Shown piece after piece: positions 9,101-16,364 of a stretch of DNA of 28,721 nt; the first letter of the stretch is position 1; every line of letters starts with the position of its first letter. Made by a program: the position numbers and the translations under genes. The notes beneath the pieces were generated by a model that saw only the letters and a program-made list of their open reading frames with translations, was not told the DNA's origin and searched no databases. The DNA comes from Bacteroidales bacterium (GTDB lineage Bacteria > Bacteroidota > Bacteroidia > Bacteroidales > P3). The stretch spans positions 1-28,721 of the forward strand of contig JAFZTV010000087.1 in NCBI GenBank assembly GCA_017618625.1. Direction: 5' to 3'.

Positions 9101-9989
9101 TGTATGTGTCCCATGGGAAATTGAGAATCTCGGCTCCTCCATGCATACAGCCAGCCATCACAAAATGGTGGCTGTTCATGTACTGAATCATATATTTGTT
9201 CTCAATTTCCGTGGATTCATACGCCGATTGATAAGACGATGAACCGTAAGCGCCTGCACCTCCGAAGGGATCGGGATAGGTTCTGTTCAGGTCGATACCG
9301 TGGCCATTGTAACGTCCACTATAGTCAGATGTGCTGTTCGGCTGCCAGATATAGTTGTCGCCGCCTTTGTAGGTGCCGTCGGGGTTGGCGTCGGGCATGA
9401 TGTACAGTTGAGTGTTGTTCACGATCTGTGTCAGATCCTCAACCGTGCCATAACTGGTGAGCAGCGTATCTATGAGGCGCAGCATGAAGTAGAAACCCGT
9501 CACCTCGTCGCCATGCATGCTCGACATATAGAAGAATTCCGGCTCAGCCTCTGTCTCTGTCGGATTGTCCGAAATCTTAAGACAAAGCAATAGGTGGTTG
9601 TTGTATGAGTAACCTACAGTGTCGAGCTTGCATAGGTTGGGATAGTTTGTCGCCCAGTTCTGCATCATCGCCACATAGGTGCTGTAGTTTGGATACTTGT
9701 TCCACCCAGCCATCTGTGCTATTGATGAGGCTGCCGCAATGGTTCCTTTCGGTGCCACGCTCGTGACAGTGTCTATTTCGTAAGGGATGCCCAGTTCCTC
9801 AAATGCCGCCAGCTCCTGCGGATTGGCATAAGCAACATAATGACAACCTTGTCTTCCGTCAATAGACACAGCTCTCGAGATTGCCGCTTCAAGCGTACGG
9901 TCGCATTGCTCGAATTGAATACGCACCACCTGGGCGTTGCCAAGCAGCATGGTGCTGACGAAAACCAGAAGGAATAACAATCGTTTCAT
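6114..9989 (-). CDS. Secreted M14 zinc carboxypeptidase with ten InlB-like repeats and T9SS tail
   Basis: A 1291-aa secreted metallocarboxypeptidase (M14 family), which removes C-terminal residues from peptides. Residues 1-20 are a signal peptide (MKRLLFLLVF to GNAQ). The catalytic domain spans about 95-420: zinc ligands H159 and E162 (SSMHGDEVTG) and H283 (CMHGGAE), substrate-binding N235-R236 (GIDLNRTYPD) and catalytic E379 (AFTIEVSNT) are all present, so it should be active. Residues about 424-505 form a carboxypeptidase regulatory-like beta-sandwich (VHGFVVDSVTREPL). Residues 511-1207 are ten repeats of 69-74 aa of the divergent InlB B-repeat type (GSGTYAYG, GYxFxxWNDG, TxNPRTVTVTG). Residues 1208-1291 are the T9SS sorting domain (YRIYPNPTNG to SMKLVKM). 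I chose the second Met (9989) because a good signal peptide starts there; the upstream frame would add MTERFDKKLKQNI. A GtrA-like gene lies 42 bases upstream. Confidence 0.93.
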   Translation of the reverse strand: MKRLLFLLVFVSTMLLGNAQVVRIQFEQCDRTLEAAISRAVSIDGRQGCHYVAYANPQELAAFEELGIPYEIDTVTSVAPKGTIAAASSIAQMAGWNKYPNYSTYVAMMQNWATNYPNLCKLDTVGYSYNNHLLLCLKISDNPTETEAEPEFFYMSSMHGDEVTGFYFMLRLIDTLLTSYGTVEDLTQIVNNTQLYIMPDANPDGTYKGGDNYIWQPNSTSDYSGRYNGHGIDLNRTYPDPFGGAGAYGSSSYQSAYESTEIENKYMIQYMNSHHFVMAGCMHGGAEILNFPWDTYTSSQKDLADAAWWTAMGNRFLNTLRTYTGSASTRNGFPRNMYTGALSSGSTAGQCFGGDWYAISGGWQDYSNFYNHIRAFTIEVSNTKCPYVNDTTTGSGWSSTTTRGAKTYWYYQKQSLINMIKEVQEGVHGFVVDSVTREPLRAFIEVVDHDRDSSQIYSRHVLGDYYRPIADGTYSFRASCPGYITKTYTNVTATYGTPTNLLIELVPEGWTPVVYTITATSEDNAKGTVEGGGTYLGGQTATLTATANAGYEFDHWNDDNTDNPRSFTVTEDAEYTAYFSAREYILTVESEDNAKGTVAGGGSFAYGATTQISATPNEHYTFARWNDNNTQNPRTVTVTEDATYTAYFNANNYTITVTADNNTHGSVNGGGSFAYGTTTQISATPNDGYEFTGWSDGNTDNPRTVTVTGNATYTATFAILNYTITVNANNNGYGSVSGGGSYAYGTTATLTATPNEGYHFVEWNDHNTDNPRSVTVTGNATYTATFAINSYTITVQPNNASFGSTTGSGTYTHGQTVTATATANDGYVFNGWSDGATATPHTFTATQNITLIANFSEENHDPVYYTVTVVSDNNAMGTASGTGTYLENSAVTISATPTTGHHFTQWNDGNTDNPRTVTVTGNITYTAFFATESYSVTVAPDDATHGSTTPNGTSTYAYGTTINLTATAAEGYHFLRWNDGSTQATRTVTVTGSTSYIASFAANTYHITVTANNPAYGSTTGSGNYSYGEQVSISATAGEGHNFSQWSDGDTQNPRTITVTGDATYTAVFTTNSFQLTVVPDETSHGTTTGSGTYAYGEQANIIATALDGYRFREWNDGNTYPIRTVTVTGNTTYTAYFDAIAYTVTVNPNNQICGSTTGSGTYSYMQEVTATATPANGFRFDHWSDGTTDNPYVFNVTHNVTLIAVFVSDGSGEGIDDVEELNYRIYPNPTNGKVNIQTNAAGNEPMKLYNLYGQLLQTLPAGSTEVDLSGYAKGTYFLRIGTHSMKLVKM
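6369..8459 (-). repeat. Ten tandem 207-222-bp coding repeats (InlB-like modules)
   Basis: This 2.1-kb stretch encodes ten successive modules, eight of exactly 69 codons, one of 71 and one of 74. DNA as well as protein is conserved between neighbours: words such as ggcggtataggtggc, cgcgggttgtcggtg and gtgccgtaggc recur in register. Modules 3 and 4 share the most protein identity (for example NPRTVTVTGNATYTATF against NPRSVTVTGNATYTATF). Such arrays can grow or shrink by recombination. The minus-strand frame is the real one; the long open frame on the plus strand is a by-product. Confidence 0.92.
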
Positions 9990-10031
9990 AATATTTTGTT
10001 TTAGTTTTTTGTCAAATCTCTCAGTCACAGG

Positions 10032-10490
10032 TCACTCTTCTCCCCTCACCCGCTTGAAGGTGTAAAGGTAGTTGGCGAAGAAGTTCCACAGCATCGTGAT
10101 GGCTATAGATATCGCCTTCGCCACATAGAACCACAGTATTTTCACTCCGCCAAGCGAGAATCCTTCGCCCGACTCCTCGCTCCAGCTGGGAACGAGGCTC
10201 ACTATCAGCCAAATGGTGAAGGTGCTTATGCCGAGCCCTATCACCGAGACGGTGAAGAACTTGGCGTACTCGCGTCCTACGCGCTCGTCCTTGCTGCCGA
10301 AGGTCCAGATGCGGTTGAGCATATAGTTCCACGAGGCGGCGAGGGTGAAGCTCAGCGCGTTGGCGAGAAGGCCTGGCAATCCGCACACCTGCACGAACAG
10401 CACCAGGAAGCCGTAATCGACCACCATGCCCGACGCACCCACTATGGCGAAGCGCACAAACTTGCGGATAAATTCACGGGAGATGGTCAT
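10032..10490 (-). CDS. GtrA-family membrane protein
   Basis: A 152-aa integral membrane protein with four hydrophobic helices. It has the family hallmarks: RKFVRFAIVGASGMVVDYG in the first helix, NALSFTLAASWNYMLNRIWTF in the second, and a closing FFANYLYTFKR. GtrA-like proteins are thought to help move lipid-linked sugars such as undecaprenyl-phosphate-glucose across the inner membrane for glycan decoration. It is transcribed toward the M14 peptidase (42 bases away) and, further on, the GT2 glycosyltransferase, so a link to surface glycan or glycoprotein modification is plausible but inferred. Its TGA stop starts a run of repeated words (TGACCTGTGACTGA). Confidence 0.88.
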   Translation of the reverse strand: MTISREFIRKFVRFAIVGASGMVVDYGFLVLFVQVCGLPGLLANALSFTLAASWNYMLNRIWTFGSKDERVGREYAKFFTVSVIGLGISTFTIWLIVSLVPSWSEESGEGFSLGGVKILWFYVAKAISIAITMLWNFFANYLYTFKRVRGEE

Positions 10491-10686
10491 CGGATATGGA
10501 TTTTTGTTATTGGCTACTCAAGCATTCAAGCATTCAAGCATTCAGGCATTCACGCACTCAACCTGTCACCTTTTAAACTTTCAAGCGAAGCGAACCCTTT
10601 AAACTTTCAAACTCTTTAACTTTCGAGCGAAGCGAACTTTTCAACTTTCACTCAATCACTCACACATTCAGGCATTCACGCACTCA
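10491..10686. repeat. Intergenic word-repeat tract
   Basis: The spacer is built from recurring short words. CATTCAAG/CATTCAGG/CATTCACG units appear at 10522-10560. A 22-base block is repeated exactly at 10539-10560 and 10665-10686; the second copy contains the stop codon of the upstream gene. Between them lie copies of CTTTAAACTTTC and of AAGCGAAGCGAAC (10583 and 10627). The last two words recur before lepA at 16433-16492. I see no gene or promoter box in it. Confidence 0.85.
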
Positions 10687-11313
10687 GAACTTCTTCTCTG
10701 CTTCGGTGTGGATTATGCCCGTCTTGCGGATACGCTGCGGGTTGTAGTCGCTCTTGGGCTTGCTTATGCGCGGACGGCGCTTGGCGTCGCGAGGCAAGTA
10801 TTTCACATCGCCCAACTCGTTCACCTCGAGGCCGTAAACCTTCTCGGTGTCGAGGTTACACTTGATGCACCAGTATTTGCCGCAGCCGCCCGAGGTCTTG
10901 ACGATGTCTTTCTTCAGGAGCGCCTTCGGCGTGTCGTCCCACAGGAAGTTGACCCAGACGATATGGGCGCCGTTCAGATCGACGAAGCCAACATACTGAC
11001 GCTCGTAGCGATGCATGTGCTCGTCGATGATGGGGCATCGGCCCTCCTGGTTCTCATGGTTGCGGTTGACGTAGGCGATTTTCTTCTGGATGAGGCGTTC
11101 CGCCTTGGCGATGTCGATGTCGGTCGGAGTGTAGCGACCTTCCTGGTTTTCGACCATAAAGTCAACGTTCCAGTTTTTGTGGAACGAATATCCATGATAG
11201 TTGTTTCCGCTGATTTCCTCGAAGTTCCACTTCTCTTCGGGCACCACATATTCCTGCGCCATAAGTCCTGTAATCGCTGAAAGGAGCAGCACTGAAAGAA
11301 TGATTTTCTTCAT
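10684..11313 (-). CDS. Hypothetical secreted protein with Cys cluster
   Basis: A 209-aa exported protein of unknown function. Residues 1-20 are a signal peptide (MKKIILSVLLLSAITGLMAQ). The mature protein is charged, with a repeated VENQEGRYTPTD / HENQEGRCPIID element at about 54-66 and 87-98. Around residues 141-163 there is a conserved-looking block SGGCGKYWCIKCNLDTEKVYG with C144, C149 and C152, after which it ends in a basic tail (RDAKRRPRISKPKS). The GxYWxIKxNxDTxKVY pattern is common in small secreted Bacteroidota proteins of unknown role. The Cys pattern could be a metal site or disulfides. A good -7 box lies 26 bases upstream of the start, so it has its own promoter. Its TGA stop lies inside a 22-base repeat. 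Confidence 0.75.
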   Translation of the reverse strand: MKKIILSVLLLSAITGLMAQEYVVPEEKWNFEEISGNNYHGYSFHKNWNVDFMVENQEGRYTPTDIDIAKAERLIQKKIAYVNRNHENQEGRCPIIDEHMHRYERQYVGFVDLNGAHIVWVNFLWDDTPKALLKKDIVKTSGGCGKYWCIKCNLDTEKVYGLEVNELGDVKYLPRDAKRRPRISKPKSDYNPQRIRKTGIIHTEAEKKF

Positions 11314-11338
11314 CGTAGTATGTGTTAATATGTTTGTG

Positions 11339-11346
11339 CAAAGATA
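11339..11346 (-). promoter_or_regulatory. Bacteroidota -7 box for the 209-aa secreted protein gene
   Basis: On the minus strand this reads TATCTTTG, an exact match to the Bacteroidota housekeeping -7 consensus TAnnTTTG, about 26 bases before the ATG. A clear -33 TTTG at the usual distance is not seen. The region is divergent from the yiiX-like gene. Confidence 0.65.
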
Positions 11347-11485
11347 CGTAATTTTTTTATTAATGTTACGAAAATAGAAAAGAATTTTACTGCGAGGGTT
11401 GATTTCTGCCGTCGATAAAGCGAATTGTAACTGTGGAACAGTCTCAGGATTTTGAGCAACAAACTAAATTTAACGTCTTTTTTCG

Positions 11486-11493
11486 TATCTTTG
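11486..11493 (+). promoter_or_regulatory. Bacteroidota -7 box for the YiiX-like lipoprotein gene
   Basis: TATCTTTG, an exact -7 consensus match. Transcription would begin near 11500, downstream of the ATG at 11498, which is why the ATG at 11519 is taken as the real start of the following gene. Confidence 0.7.
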
Positions 11494-11518
11494 CAACTTG
11501 AAATATGATATTCTCGTT

Positions 11519-12190
11519 ATGAAACTGAAAACTCTTTTCTGCTGGATGGCGCTGCTGGGCGTGGTTATGCTTACGGCTGGATGCCGCCATAACGGCAAAG
11601 GCATCGAGACGGGCGACCTGCTTTTCGTGGGGTTGCCGTTGGATTACTCGGTAGAAGGGGACACCGCCAGCATGGCATCGGCCATAGCCGCCGCCACAGG
11701 CGACGAGGCGCAAGTGAACTACATACATGTGGCCATACTGGAAAAGACGCCCGACACGATATATGTCATCGACGCGACGCTGAAACGCGGAGTGGCGCGC
11801 TATCCGCTCGACACAATGAAGGAGGACTTCCGCCTGCGCAGCGGCGACTATCCCATCTTCACCGTCAAGCGGCTGAAGAAAAACAAGGAGGGCGAACGGT
11901 GGATAGCCAAGGCCCGCGAGTATGAGGGGCGCGGCTACGACCTCGCTTTCCTGCCCGACAACGAGGAGCAGTACTGCAGCGAGCTGGTGTGGAACTCGTA
12001 TCTGGACAAAAAAGGCGAGCACATATTCCACTCGGCGCCGATGAACTTCAAGTCCGCCGACGGCTCGTACCCACCCTACTGGGTGTGGCTATTCTCCCGC
12101 ATCGGCATGCCCATACCGCAGGATGTGGAAGGCACCAACCCCAACGACATGGCCCGCGACGAACATCTGATAACAGTAAGCAGCAAGTAA
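11519..12190 (+). CDS. YiiX/YebB-type permuted NlpC/P60 lipoprotein
   Basis: A 223-aa lipoprotein of the permuted papain-like (YiiX/C92, NlpC/P60 clan) group, putative amidase or hydrolase at the envelope. The lipobox LTAGC puts the lipidated Cys at residue 22. The fold markers come in the permuted order: TGDLLFVG (31-38), then the presumed catalytic His in QVNYIHVAIL (H70), then the presumed catalytic Cys in EEQYCSELVWNSY (C153, with E155 near). Canonical NlpC/P60 enzymes have Cys before His. The substrate is not known for most members; acyl or peptide amide bonds are usual guesses. I chose the second Met because it gives a clean lipoprotein signal and lies downstream of the predicted transcription start. 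The C-terminal codons start an 11-base tandem repeat that continues past the TAA. Confidence 0.85.
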   Translation: MKLKTLFCWMALLGVVMLTAGCRHNGKGIETGDLLFVGLPLDYSVEGDTASMASAIAAATGDEAQVNYIHVAILEKTPDTIYVIDATLKRGVARYPLDTMKEDFRLRSGDYPIFTVKRLKKNKEGERWIAKAREYEGRGYDLAFLPDNEEQYCSELVWNSYLDKKGEHIFHSAPMNFKSADGSYPPYWVWLFSRIGMPIPQDVEGTNPNDMARDEHLITVSSK

Positions 12191-12258
12191 GCAGCAAGTA
12201 ATCAACAACAAACAAACACATTTGTCTATTCACTATTCACTAATCACTATTCACTAAA
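12176..12258 (+). repeat. Word repeats behind the YiiX-like gene
   Basis: An 11-base unit (gtaagcagcaa) occurs twice in tandem from 12176, followed by a third gtaa, so that it carries both the TAA stop (12188-12190) and a second in-frame-looking TAA. From 12227 a second word set follows, ctattcact / attcactaatcact, made of 7-8-base units. The reverse complement of the latter (gtgaatagtgaatagac) recurs behind the prenyltransferase gene at 16371-16397. Confidence 0.8.
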
Positions 12259-12266
12259 CATAAATC

Positions 12267-13433
12267 ATGAATATCGACTTCACCTTCCAGAACCCCACAC
12301 GCATCCATTTCGGACGCACCGCCATGAACCACCTCGCCGACGAGCTGGCACTCTACGGCAAGAACGTGATGCTGGTTTACGGCAAGAACTCCATCAAGAA
12401 GACGGGATTGTACGACACCGTCATGGAAACCCTGAGACAATGCGGCAAGAGCGTCTGCGAGCTTGCGGGCATCAACTCCAACCCGCGCTACACGCAGGTG
12501 CAGGAGGGCTGCCGGCTGGTGCGCGAGAATGACGTCGATCTGATACTCGCCGTGGGCGGCGGCTCGGTCATCGACTGCTCCAAAGCCATCGCCTGCAGCG
12601 CCTGGTGTGACGACGACCCATGGGAGCACTACTGGATAAAGAACCTGCCCGTGCCGGAGAAGGTCGTGCCCGTCGGCACCATCCTCACCATGACGGGTAC
12701 CGCGTCGGAGATGAACGCCGGCTCGGTCATCACCAACGAAGTCCTGAAAAAGAAAGAGGGTCATATCTTCCCGATGGAGGTGGCCTGCCCCCGTTTCTCG
12801 ATATTGAATCCCGAGTTCACCTACTCAGTGCCAAAGACACAGATGGTGAGCGGCATCTTCGACATTTTTTCGCACTTGATGGAACAGTATTTCGGCGGCG
12901 ACGACGACTGCGTGAGCGACTACCTGCTCGAAGGCGACATGCTGGCTCTTATCTCGGCCAGCCGCAAGGCCTTCGTCAACCCGCAGGACTACGAGGCCCG
13001 AAGCAACATCATGTGGGCCGCCACGATGGGGTTGAACAAGATTCTGGCAGTGTCGAAAAAGCAGGACTGGGAGGTCCACCAGATAGAGCATCAAGTGGGC
13101 GCCTACTGCGACTGTCCGCACGGCATAGGCCTCGCCATAGTCTCCATACCTTACTACAAGCTGATTATGCCCTATGGGCTGCACCGCTTCGTGCGCTTCG
13201 CCAAGAACGTGTGGCATGTGGATACAGCTGGCAAAAGCGACGAGCAGGTGGCTACGGAAGGCATCGAGTGCCTCAGCCGTTTCATCGACGAACTGGGCAT
13301 CCCGCGCCATCTCAGCGAAGTGGGCTGCACCGAGGAAATGCTACTGCCGATAGCCGAAAGTGTCAATAAGATAGGTGGCTACCACGTCCCCACAACCGAT
13401 GAGGTGCTAGCCATTTTGAAAGAATGTTTTTGA
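12267..13433 (+). CDS. Iron-containing (group III) alcohol dehydrogenase
   Basis: A 388-aa NAD(P)H-dependent alcohol dehydrogenase of the YqhD/butanol dehydrogenase type; it would interconvert aldehydes and alcohols in the cytoplasm. The N-terminal half holds the nucleotide-binding motif AVGGGSVIDCSKAI (95-108) and the start NPTRIHFG seen in this branch. Metal ligands are D199 and H203 (GIFDIFSHLMEQYF), H271 (WEVHQIEH) and H285 (CDCPHGIGLA); the 14-residue spacing of the last two matches YqhD. Full length, all key residues present. Which physiological substrate it uses cannot be read from sequence; butanal, methylglyoxal or furfural-type aldehydes are used by relatives. No promoter box was found in the 76-base spacer behind the YiiX-like gene, so read-through is possible. 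The TGA stop begins a repeat tract. Confidence 0.93.
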   Translation: MNIDFTFQNPTRIHFGRTAMNHLADELALYGKNVMLVYGKNSIKKTGLYDTVMETLRQCGKSVCELAGINSNPRYTQVQEGCRLVRENDVDLILAVGGGSVIDCSKAIACSAWCDDDPWEHYWIKNLPVPEKVVPVGTILTMTGTASEMNAGSVITNEVLKKKEGHIFPMEVACPRFSILNPEFTYSVPKTQMVSGIFDIFSHLMEQYFGGDDDCVSDYLLEGDMLALISASRKAFVNPQDYEARSNIMWAATMGLNKILAVSKKQDWEVHQIEHQVGAYCDCPHGIGLAIVSIPYYKLIMPYGLHRFVRFAKNVWHVDTAGKSDEQVATEGIECLSRFIDELGIPRHLSEVGCTEEMLLPIAESVNKIGGYHVPTTDEVLAILKECF

Positions 13434-13535
13434 GTGCTTGAATGATTGAATGTGTGAATGTGTGAATGCTTGAGTGTGTAAGTGGCTGCCGCGTCAGCAC
13501 TAACGCAATTACACATTCAAGCAATCACACAATTC
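13431..13535. repeat. Word repeats forming a long imperfect hairpin between convergent genes
   Basis: From the TGA stop of the dehydrogenase gene, words of the form TGAATGTG/TGAATGCT/TGAGTGTG repeat about every eight bases. The stretch 13456-13481 is nearly the reverse complement of 13509-13535 (one inserted base, one mismatch and one wobble), and the loop itself can pair GTGGCTG with CAGCAC. The element sits between two convergent genes and could act as a bidirectional terminator, although no long T-run is present. Confidence 0.75.
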
Positions 13536-13539
13536 CCGA

Positions 13540-14172
13540 CTACTTTCTTCCGAAATCCGCTGGGATTTCACCCCAGTTGTGGGTGTCCCACTTGCGGATT
13601 TCGGTGGTGTAGGTGTTGCTATTCAGCCACGCCTCTGCCCTCTCAACATATTGCCATAGGACCTCAGTACGTTCGTCACGCACCAGCTTCGACTTGCACT
13701 TTTTCTGCCTTACCCAGCTAATGGCGTTTACCGAGTCGCTATAGAGTATCTGGTTGAGGTTGTGCTTCTTCAGATACGAAAGGCCATGCACCAGCGCGAG
13801 GAACTCGCCTATGTTGTTGGTGCCGACGGGGTATTTGTAGTGGAACAGCTTGGTGCGCGAGGCAACATAGACGCCCTGATATTCCATCACGCCGGGGTTG
13901 CCGCTGCAGGCGGCATCGACGGCGATGCTGTCGAGAACCGGCGGCGGCACATTGGAAGGCTTGATGACGGTCATGCCAAGGTCGTCGGCGTTGTCCGGCT
14001 TGGCGATGGCTTCAGCATAGGGGTGCTTGAAAGCCTCTTCGGCCTCGGCGCGCGTCTTGTACGACTTATACTGAGCACCGGCAAAACCCTTCACTTGCGC
14101 CAGGCATGCCTCCCAGCTGTCGTAAACACCAGGATGATTGCCCTGCCAAACAACATAGAATTTCTGCTTCAT
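13540..14172 (-). CDS. Viroplasmin-type ribonuclease H
   Basis: A 210-aa RNase HI-like enzyme that cuts the RNA strand of RNA-DNA hybrids. Residues 1-50 are a viroplasmin-like hybrid-binding domain (FYVVWQGNHPGVYDSWEACL, then GAQYKSYKTRAEAEEAF), as in eukaryotic RNase H1. Residues about 80-210 are the catalytic domain, with acidic residues D86 (SIAVDAACSGNPG), E123 (NNIGEFLALVHGL), D146 (ILYSDSVNAISWV) and D206 (GEIPADFGRK). This two-domain form is common in Bacteroidota. It starts 4 bases after the stop of the lipoprotein gene at 14177-15304, so the two share a transcript, though no functional link is evident. It ends convergently with the alcohol dehydrogenase gene. Gene names differ between databases (rnhA), so I leave the symbol empty. 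Confidence 0.92.
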   Translation of the reverse strand: MKQKFYVVWQGNHPGVYDSWEACLAQVKGFAGAQYKSYKTRAEAEEAFKHPYAEAIAKPDNADDLGMTVIKPSNVPPPVLDSIAVDAACSGNPGVMEYQGVYVASRTKLFHYKYPVGTNNIGEFLALVHGLSYLKKHNLNQILYSDSVNAISWVRQKKCKSKLVRDERTEVLWQYVERAEAWLNSNTYTTEIRKWDTHNWGEIPADFGRK

Positions 14173-14176
14173 AGCG

Positions 14177-15304
14177 TCAAAATCTGTCCAGAACGAGTCT
14201 TACGGAGAGGCCGAGATGGCGGTAGCGTGAAATATCGGCGGAGACCGCATCGTTTCCAATGCTCAAAACCCTTGCCGCATTGCCGTCGGCGGTGGCCGTC
14301 CAGTAGAATCCGTCCACGTTGACGGAGTTGACCTCCTGTCCGTTGCGCTCGCCGCAAGCCGGCAGGAACACAGCACCGCTTTCCTGCATAATCATCCACT
14401 GACGATAGGAATACCTGTTGGTGTTGTAGCCACGATGTGCGCGAGGGGTGAAGCAGGTGTCCATCGGAGGCGTCCACTGGTCGGGGATGAGCACCACGCC
14501 GCGGAACACTCCGTTGATGGTAGCCAATCCCCAGCGGTTTGCCCGAGCGGTGTTCTCGCCCACCAGATATTGCCATTCGGCGCTTGTCGGCACACGCCAG
14601 TAGCCGGAGCGGCTCTCATAATCCTGTATGTGGTTGGCGCGGCCCCAGTCGCCATAGGCGTACTGGCCGACTATACTATTGGCTGCATTGTCACCCACGA
14701 TATAGTGCGAGTCGTCAACGTCAGTCGAGTAGGGCTGGATAGTCGCTGCTCCGTTGGGATAGCCGCTGGTGGCCCAGCCGAAGAGGTCTATCCAACGGTC
14801 GGTGGAGGAAGAGATGTACTGGTTGTCAAGCCCGCGGCAGCCCCACTGCGTGTCGGCGAAGCGCCAAGTGCCCGAGGAGGCTTGGTATTGCAGGTTGCCG
14901 CGCGAGAACTGCACCTGTTTGGAATCGCTGATCGAGAAATAGCTGCCGATGGCGCCGTAGTCGGTTACGTTGACGTCGGCCCCAGGTATGGGCTCCGCCT
15001 CGACGACGAAGATAGTGCATGTCGCGGTCTTGCCGTCGGCGTTGACCGTCACCGTGCAGGAGCCGATGGTCTTGGCGACCACGAGACCCTTGCTGTCGAT
15101 GCTGGCCACCTCGGGATTGGAAGACGACCACGAGGTCTCGAACTCGGCGTCCTCGGGAGTCGCCATCACCGACATTTGGTAGGTTTCGCCGACAGCGATG
15201 GTCACGCCCTCGGAGGTGAAGGCAATGCTCCGCAGTTTCGAGCCACACGAGGCGGCAAGGAGAGCCAAAGCAACGATTAAAGACAGACGACAGATAGCTT
15301 TCAT
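14177..15304 (-). CDS. Lipoprotein with bacterial Ig-like (Big_2) and FISUMP-like domain
   Basis: A 375-aa lipoprotein of unknown role. The lipobox LAASC gives Cys20 as the lipidated residue. Residues about 24-102 are a bacterial Ig-like Big_2 domain (SIAFTSEGVTIAVGETYQM, then SSSNPEVASIDSKGLVVA and GSCTVTV). Residues about 125-375 resemble the Fibrobacter succinogenes major paralogous domain family: VQFSRGNLQYQASSGTWRFA, SGYWRVPTSAEWQYL, FRGVVLIPDQWTPP, FYWTAT and a closing LGLSVRLVLD. Such proteins are usually surface lipoproteins; proposed binding or adhesion roles are not established. The gene is divergent from the prenyltransferase, 55 bases apart. RNase H follows 4 bases downstream. Confidence 0.85.
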   Translation of the reverse strand: MKAICRLSLIVALALLAASCGSKLRSIAFTSEGVTIAVGETYQMSVMATPEDAEFETSWSSSNPEVASIDSKGLVVAKTIGSCTVTVNADGKTATCTIFVVEAEPIPGADVNVTDYGAIGSYFSISDSKQVQFSRGNLQYQASSGTWRFADTQWGCRGLDNQYISSSTDRWIDLFGWATSGYPNGAATIQPYSTDVDDSHYIVGDNAANSIVGQYAYGDWGRANHIQDYESRSGYWRVPTSAEWQYLVGENTARANRWGLATINGVFRGVVLIPDQWTPPMDTCFTPRAHRGYNTNRYSYRQWMIMQESGAVFLPACGERNGQEVNSVNVDGFYWTATADGNAARVLSIGNDAVSADISRYRHLGLSVRLVLDRF

Positions 15305-15359
15305 GGCTGTAGATTATTACATTGTACAATTTTAACGCCCTTTCGCCGTTTTTATTGTA

Positions 15360-16364
15360 ATGAGCAGATTCGGTTTTTGGTTTATGAACGCCCGCCCGCA
15401 GGCGTTGCCGCAGAGTGTGATACCGGCAGTTGTGGCCATCTGCATAGCCTTTGCCTGCGGCGAAAGATGCAACTGGATATGTGCCGTCGTGGCACTGGTT
15501 GGCATCATCTGCGCACACTTATCCATCGACCTGCTGGACGACTATTTCGACTACCGCAACGCAGGGTTGGAGTCGCGTGAGAAACTGGCACGAGCCGGCA
15601 TGAGAGCCAGGATAGGCAAGGCACAATATCTGGCCGACGGCCAAGCGACGCTGAGGCAGACCTTCACGGTGGCGGCACTGTTCGGTGCCGCTGCCTTAAT
15701 ATGCGGCGCCGTGGTGTTCTGCTTCCGTGGCTGGCCCATACTTTGGTTTGCGCTGGCAGGCGCGTTTCTGGGCTTCTTCTATTCGGCGCCGCCGTTCAAA
15801 CTATGCTATCATGGGCTGGGCGAACTGCTAACAGGCTTGATGTTCGGGCCTCTGCTGATGCCCGGCATGTGCTACGCCGTCTGCGGCGAGCTGCCACAGG
15901 CCATCTGGTGGGTTTCGGCGGCCATAGGGCTGCTGGTAGTGAACATACTCTACACCCACTCCATCATGGATCGCGAGCCCGACATCAGCGTAGGCAAGAC
16001 GACCCTCGCCGTGCTGCTCTCGCCCGAGGGAACGTCGCACAGAATACTGCTCCTGACGTTCTCGTGCCTGTTCACATTCGTTCCTTACCTGCTGATAGCG
16101 GCTGCCGTCCTTCTCTCGTCGCTCAGCATCTGGTCGCTCCTAGTATTCGTCACCTTCCCGATGGCTGTCGCCCTGTCAAAACTTATCTACGACTACCTCT
16201 ACCACCCCGAGCGAGAAGCGAAACGCCGCCGGTGGATGGGACCAATGTCGCAGTGGAAGGAGATTCAGGAAGCCGGAATCGAGTGGTTCATGATACGCTG
16301 GTATCTGGCCCGCAACCTGATAAGCTTCTTTGCATTGATTATAGCCGTAAGCATGTTTCTTTGA
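15360..16364 (+). CDS. UbiA-family prenyltransferase, probably MenA-type
   Basis: A 334-aa polytopic membrane prenyltransferase with about eight to nine helices. It carries both Asp motifs of the UbiA superfamily: LSIDLLDDYFDYRNAG (about 54-69), which binds the prenyl diphosphate through magnesium, and HSIMDREPDISVGKTTLA (about 200-217). The start FMNARPQALPQSVIPAV strongly resembles the ARPKTLPAS opening of 1,4-dihydroxy-2-naphthoate prenyltransferase (MenA), the step that attaches the isoprenoid tail in menaquinone synthesis. Insertions before the second motif and the long C-terminal loop (HPEREAKRRRWMGPMSQWKE) make it somewhat divergent, so another UbiA-family substrate remains possible. 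Met9 (15384) is an alternative start. The other men genes are not in the window. Its TGA stop begins a word-repeat tract. Confidence 0.82.
   Translation: MSRFGFWFMNARPQALPQSVIPAVVAICIAFACGERCNWICAVVALVGIICAHLSIDLLDDYFDYRNAGLESREKLARAGMRARIGKAQYLADGQATLRQTFTVAALFGAAALICGAVVFCFRGWPILWFALAGAFLGFFYSAPPFKLCYHGLGELLTGLMFGPLLMPGMCYAVCGELPQAIWWVSAAIGLLVVNILYTHSIMDREPDISVGKTTLAVLLSPEGTSHRILLLTFSCLFTFVPYLLIAAAVLLSSLSIWSLLVFVTFPMAVALSKLIYDYLYHPEREAKRRRWMGPMSQWKEIQEAGIEWFMIRWYLARNLISFFALIIAVSMFL

Noticed and set aside
10491..10686. Possible CRISPR-like array because of repeated units
   Set aside because: Units are 7-9 bases and directly abutting, with no unique spacers of constant length and no cas genes nearby.
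15321..15330. 10-bp palindrome ATTGTACAAT between the divergent lipoprotein and prenyltransferase genes
   Set aside because: Could be an operator, but it is short, AT-rich and found once, so chance is a sufficient explanation.
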